Shown in pieces: positions 63,495 through 64,000 of a stretch of 64,000 bases of DNA. Position 1 is the stretch's first letter. Each line of letters begins with the position of its first letter. The position numbers and the translations under genes were made by a program. The notes beneath the pieces were generated by a model. That model did no database searches, had not been told where the DNA came from, and saw only the letters and a list, made by a program, of their open reading frames with translations. The stretch comes from Pedobacter miscanthi. Lineage in GTDB: Bacteria; Bacteroidota; Bacteroidia; Sphingobacteriales; Sphingobacteriaceae. The DNA is taken from positions 86,092-150,091 of the forward strand of contig NZ_QNQU01000017.1 of assembly GCF_003315595.1 (NCBI RefSeq). The letters are read 5' to 3'.

Positions 63495-63560
63495 TCAGGA
63501 TATGCCAAACCTCGCAGACTTTTAAACCTGCGAGGTTTTTTATGCGCTGTACATGCAGCT
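63495..63560. repeat. Direct repeat with terminator hairpin, copy 1
   Basis: A 66-bp unit that starts ttcaggatatgcc, holds the hairpin aacctcgcag / ctgcgaggtt followed by T's, and ends gtacatgcagct. It ends the kduD transcript. A second copy lies at 63897-63962. The DNA between 63561 and 63741 shows no gene. Confidence 0.75.
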
Positions 63561-63741
63561 AACGCTCGTTTCTAACAAGTTGGATAATTTATCGTTTACA
63601 AACGATAGAATCGTTTAGCTGTTTATGCGCTCGTTTGGAGCGCAAGCATTTTCTATTTTAAAACCAGCTAAAATATATGTAGCGATAAAATTGCTTTTTT
63701 TCATACATCCTTGTTACAAACGAGGACGATGATAGCCATAC

Positions 63742-63891
63742 TTAATAAAGGTTATAAATCTCCTTAATGTCCTTCAAAATCTTTTCGAAATCAATTTTAA
63801 GGTCAATTAATTTTCCTGTATGGATATCGAAAACCCAGCCATGTACCGTAATTCCGCGGTTGGTAATCGCTTCCTGCACTGCTGCGGTTTT
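63742..63891 (-). pseudogene. C-terminal fragment of a beta-carbonic anhydrase
   Basis: On the minus strand 50 codons read KTAAVQEAITNRGITVHGWV, then the family end FDIHTGKLIDLKIDFEKILK and a stop. The 'VHGWVFDIHTGKLIDL' pattern is the usual C-terminus of beta-carbonic anhydrases; the catalytic Cys/His zinc part is missing. Upstream it is cut by the 66-bp repeat copy 2 (in-frame stop TGA at the border). So it is a remnant and not a gene. Confidence 0.7.
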
Positions 63892-63896
63892 TAAAT

Positions 63897-63962
63897 TTCA
63901 GGATATGCCAAACCTCGCAGATTTTTAAACCTGCGAGGTTTTTTTGCGCTGTACATGCAGCT
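63897..63962. repeat. Direct repeat with terminator hairpin, copy 2
   Basis: Almost identical to copy 1 with a few changes in the loop and T-run. It marks the breakpoint of the carbonic anhydrase fragment. The last 38 bp of the window are uninformative. Confidence 0.75.
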
Positions 63963-64000
63963 GGGGCTGACTAAAAAGGGTATAAAAAAATACAGCCGTT

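Overview
The window is chromosomal DNA of a Bacteroidota bacterium, most likely a Pedobacter-like member of the Sphingobacteriaceae. The evidence is SusC/SusD pairs, a hybrid two-component regulator, TAnnTTTG-type -7 promoter boxes, A/T-rich leaders without strong Shine-Dalgarno sites, and housekeeping proteins (RibBA, TsaD, RecA, two-domain UvrA, LptF/G, TamB) of the Bacteroidota type. I see no CRISPR array, no complete insertion sequence and no phage structural genes.

Layout. 0-4 kb: a visibly GC-richer block with a class-II UvrA paralogue and a YgiN-like monooxygenase, ending at an integrase fragment just downstream of a tRNA-Met(CAT); this looks like the remains of a tRNA-integrated island. 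4.4-5.0 kb: a 21-bp minisatellite with a 106-bp higher-order period. 5-25 kb: core genes (START-like protein, LptF/G permease, RibBA, TamB, TsaD, a TonB receptor, RecA, Nth), then an HTH regulator divergent from two acyl-lipid desaturases and a barrel-like protein. This core is bracketed by a 0.3-kb inverted repeat (5.9 and 21.4 kb). 26-38 kb: MFS exporter, ECF sigma factor, canonical UvrA, LysE exporter, a three-gene phosphoesterase cluster, MsrA and a secreted protein of unknown function. 39-44 kb: a SusC/SusD pair without enzymes. 44.5-46.4 kb: a CI/LexA-like HTH-S24 regulator divergent from a four-repeat protein that I do not recognise.

46.5-63.5 kb is a complete polysaccharide utilisation locus. 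The hybrid two-component regulator (minus strand) faces susC, susD, a DUF5017-type surface lipoprotein, a PL8 lyase, a GH88 unsaturated glucuronyl hydrolase, a DUF2264 (GH154-type) protein, kduI and kduD. Its logic: surface capture and import through SusCD, PL8 cleavage of a uronic-acid polysaccharide, GH88 release of the unsaturated uronate, then KduI/KduD conversion towards 2-keto-3-deoxygluconate. The PL8 keeps the catalytic spacing of chondroitinase AC and no sulfatase is present, so hyaluronan or unsulfated chondroitin is the best substrate guess. A 22-bp-spaced direct repeat upstream of susC is the likely regulator operator. A dyad over a predicted start point suggests separate control of kduID. 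The window ends in a terminator-bearing repeat pair around a carbonic anhydrase fragment.

Intergenic DNA is unusually rich in repeats: REP-like hairpins, three kinds of tandem array, and A/T-rich degenerate decamer tracts.
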